NCBI GenBank assembly: GCA_018381595.1
Contig: JAGZRP010000073.1
Span: 1-5,310, forward strand
Direction: 5' to 3'
Source: Bacillota bacterium
GTDB taxonomy: Bacteria; Bacillota_I; Bacilli_A; RF39; UBA660
Length of the DNA stretch: 5,310 bases
Part shown: piece after piece, positions 4,867 to 5,310 of the stretch
How the letters are laid out: every line of letters begins with the position of its first letter
How positions within the stretch are numbered: position 1 is the first letter of the stretch
Position numbers and translations under genes: made by a program
The notes under the pieces: model-generated
What the model saw: only the letters and a program-made list of their open reading frames with translations
Told to the model about the DNA's origin: nothing
The model's database searches: none

Positions 4867-5310
4867 TCTTTTTTTCCTTTTTCAAATCTTTTAATTCACT
4901 TAAAACAAAGTCAACTGTTTTTGCTTCTTTATTTGCATTCGCAACGGTTACTTTAACGCGATCTCCAAGTCGATATCTATGGTTTGTATTTCTACCAATC
5001 ATCTGGAAGGTAGATTCATCATAGTAATATTCATCTCCATACATATCATCTACTCTTACTAATCCTTCAATTAAATTATCTAACTCGACAAACATTCCAA
5101 AGTTTAAAATACTTGTTATCATTCCTTCATATTCTTCTCCGATGTGTTTCATCATATATTCTGCCTTTTTCATGTCATCTACTTCACGTTCACAGCTAAC
5201 TGCGTTTCGTTCTTTTTCACTTGATTGCGCAGAAATAGATACTAATTTCAAATCCCAATAATGAATCGTATCTTGAGATAAATCCTTTTTAAATAAATAA
5301 GTACGAAGTA
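4847..5310 (-). CDS. rnr: Ribonuclease R, C-terminal fragment with S1 domain
   Basis: The frame is open to the right edge, so this is the 3' end of a longer gene. Reading on from the edge gives LRTYLFKKDLSQDTIHYWDL before the segment with SSEKERNAVSCEREVDDMKK, which is typical of the end of the RNB catalytic domain. An apparent start at 5251 is a TTG inside the gene, not a real start. RNase R is a processive 3'-5' exoribonuclease that degrades structured RNA and helps remove mRNAs from stalled ribosomes. The S1 RNA-binding domain runs from about 5140 to 4890 (HIGEEYEGMITSILNFGMFV, then EGLVRVDDM, then YRLGDRVKVTVANA). It ends in a short Lys/Glu-rich tail (KDLKKEKKKETSSE), which is common in RNase R. 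About 154 codons of an enzyme usually over 700 residues long are present. The gene precedes the phosphatase and smpB on the same strand. Confidence 0.95.
   Translation of the reverse strand, partial: LRTYLFKKDLSQDTIHYWDLKLVSISAQSSEKERNAVSCEREVDDMKKAEYMMKHIGEEYEGMITSILNFGMFVELDNLIEGLVRVDDMYGDEYYYDESTFQMIGRNTNHRYRLGDRVKVTVANANKEAKTVDFVLSELKDLKKEKKKETSSE

Noticed and set aside
4809..5024. 71-codon open frame on the + strand over the end of rnr
   Set aside because: It is antisense to the conserved RNase R S1 domain. Its Phe/Ser-rich translation is the complement of the Lys/Glu-rich tail, and it runs through the rnr hairpin.
4847..5251. A free-standing 134-residue S1-domain protein starting at 5251
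   Set aside because: The apparent start is a TTG codon, and the frame stays open to the window edge with RNase R-like sequence before it, so this is the 3' part of rnr.

Overview
The window is a strongly AT-rich stretch of bacterial chromosome. Compact gene packing, purine-rich AGGAGG-type ribosome binding sites and protein sequences that read like Bacillota homologues (MurD, RNase R, SmpB, a Vex-type ABC transporter) point to a low-GC Gram-positive, Bacilli-like or Erysipelotrichia/Mollicutes-related organism. This placement is an inference from style and homology, not from a marker gene. All seven genes end in TAA or TAG, and the two tryptophan codons I checked are TGG, so nothing here requires a code other than the standard one.

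Layout from left to right. Positions 1-233 are the 3' end of murD (peptidoglycan precursor synthesis), closed by an intrinsic terminator. A 127-base spacer (234-360) holds that terminator, some promoter-like words on the + strand, and the terminator of the next operon. On the - strand, 2466 to 361 is a two-gene operon: an FtsX/MacB-type permease followed 3 nt later by its ATPase. It resembles the Vex peptide-exporter family, but with only one permease. The divergent intergenic region 2467-2618 carries a promoter for each direction and a perfect 27-nt inverted repeat between them. The + strand gene at 2619-3809 is an uncharacterised cytoplasmic SGNH/GDSL-like protein with unusual active-site blocks. 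It converges on smpB, and both genes share a bidirectional terminator.

The right part, all on the - strand, is an RNA quality-control block: the 3' end of rnr (RNase R), a histidine phosphatase gene, then smpB. SmpB and RNase R both act in trans-translation and in turnover of stalled mRNA, and their genes are neighbours in many Bacillota. The phosphatase gene sits between them here. A hairpin covering the rnr stop codon and a strong promoter inside the end of the phosphatase gene suggest that smpB is also transcribed separately. No tmRNA, tRNA, rRNA, CRISPR array or mobile element was seen.

The points most worth a second look are the SGNH-like protein with apparent Ser-to-Asn and Asp-to-Asn changes in its catalytic blocks, the perfect palindrome between it and the exporter operon, and the repeated embedding of stop codons in terminator hairpins. 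I found no convincing evidence for a wholly new multi-gene system.
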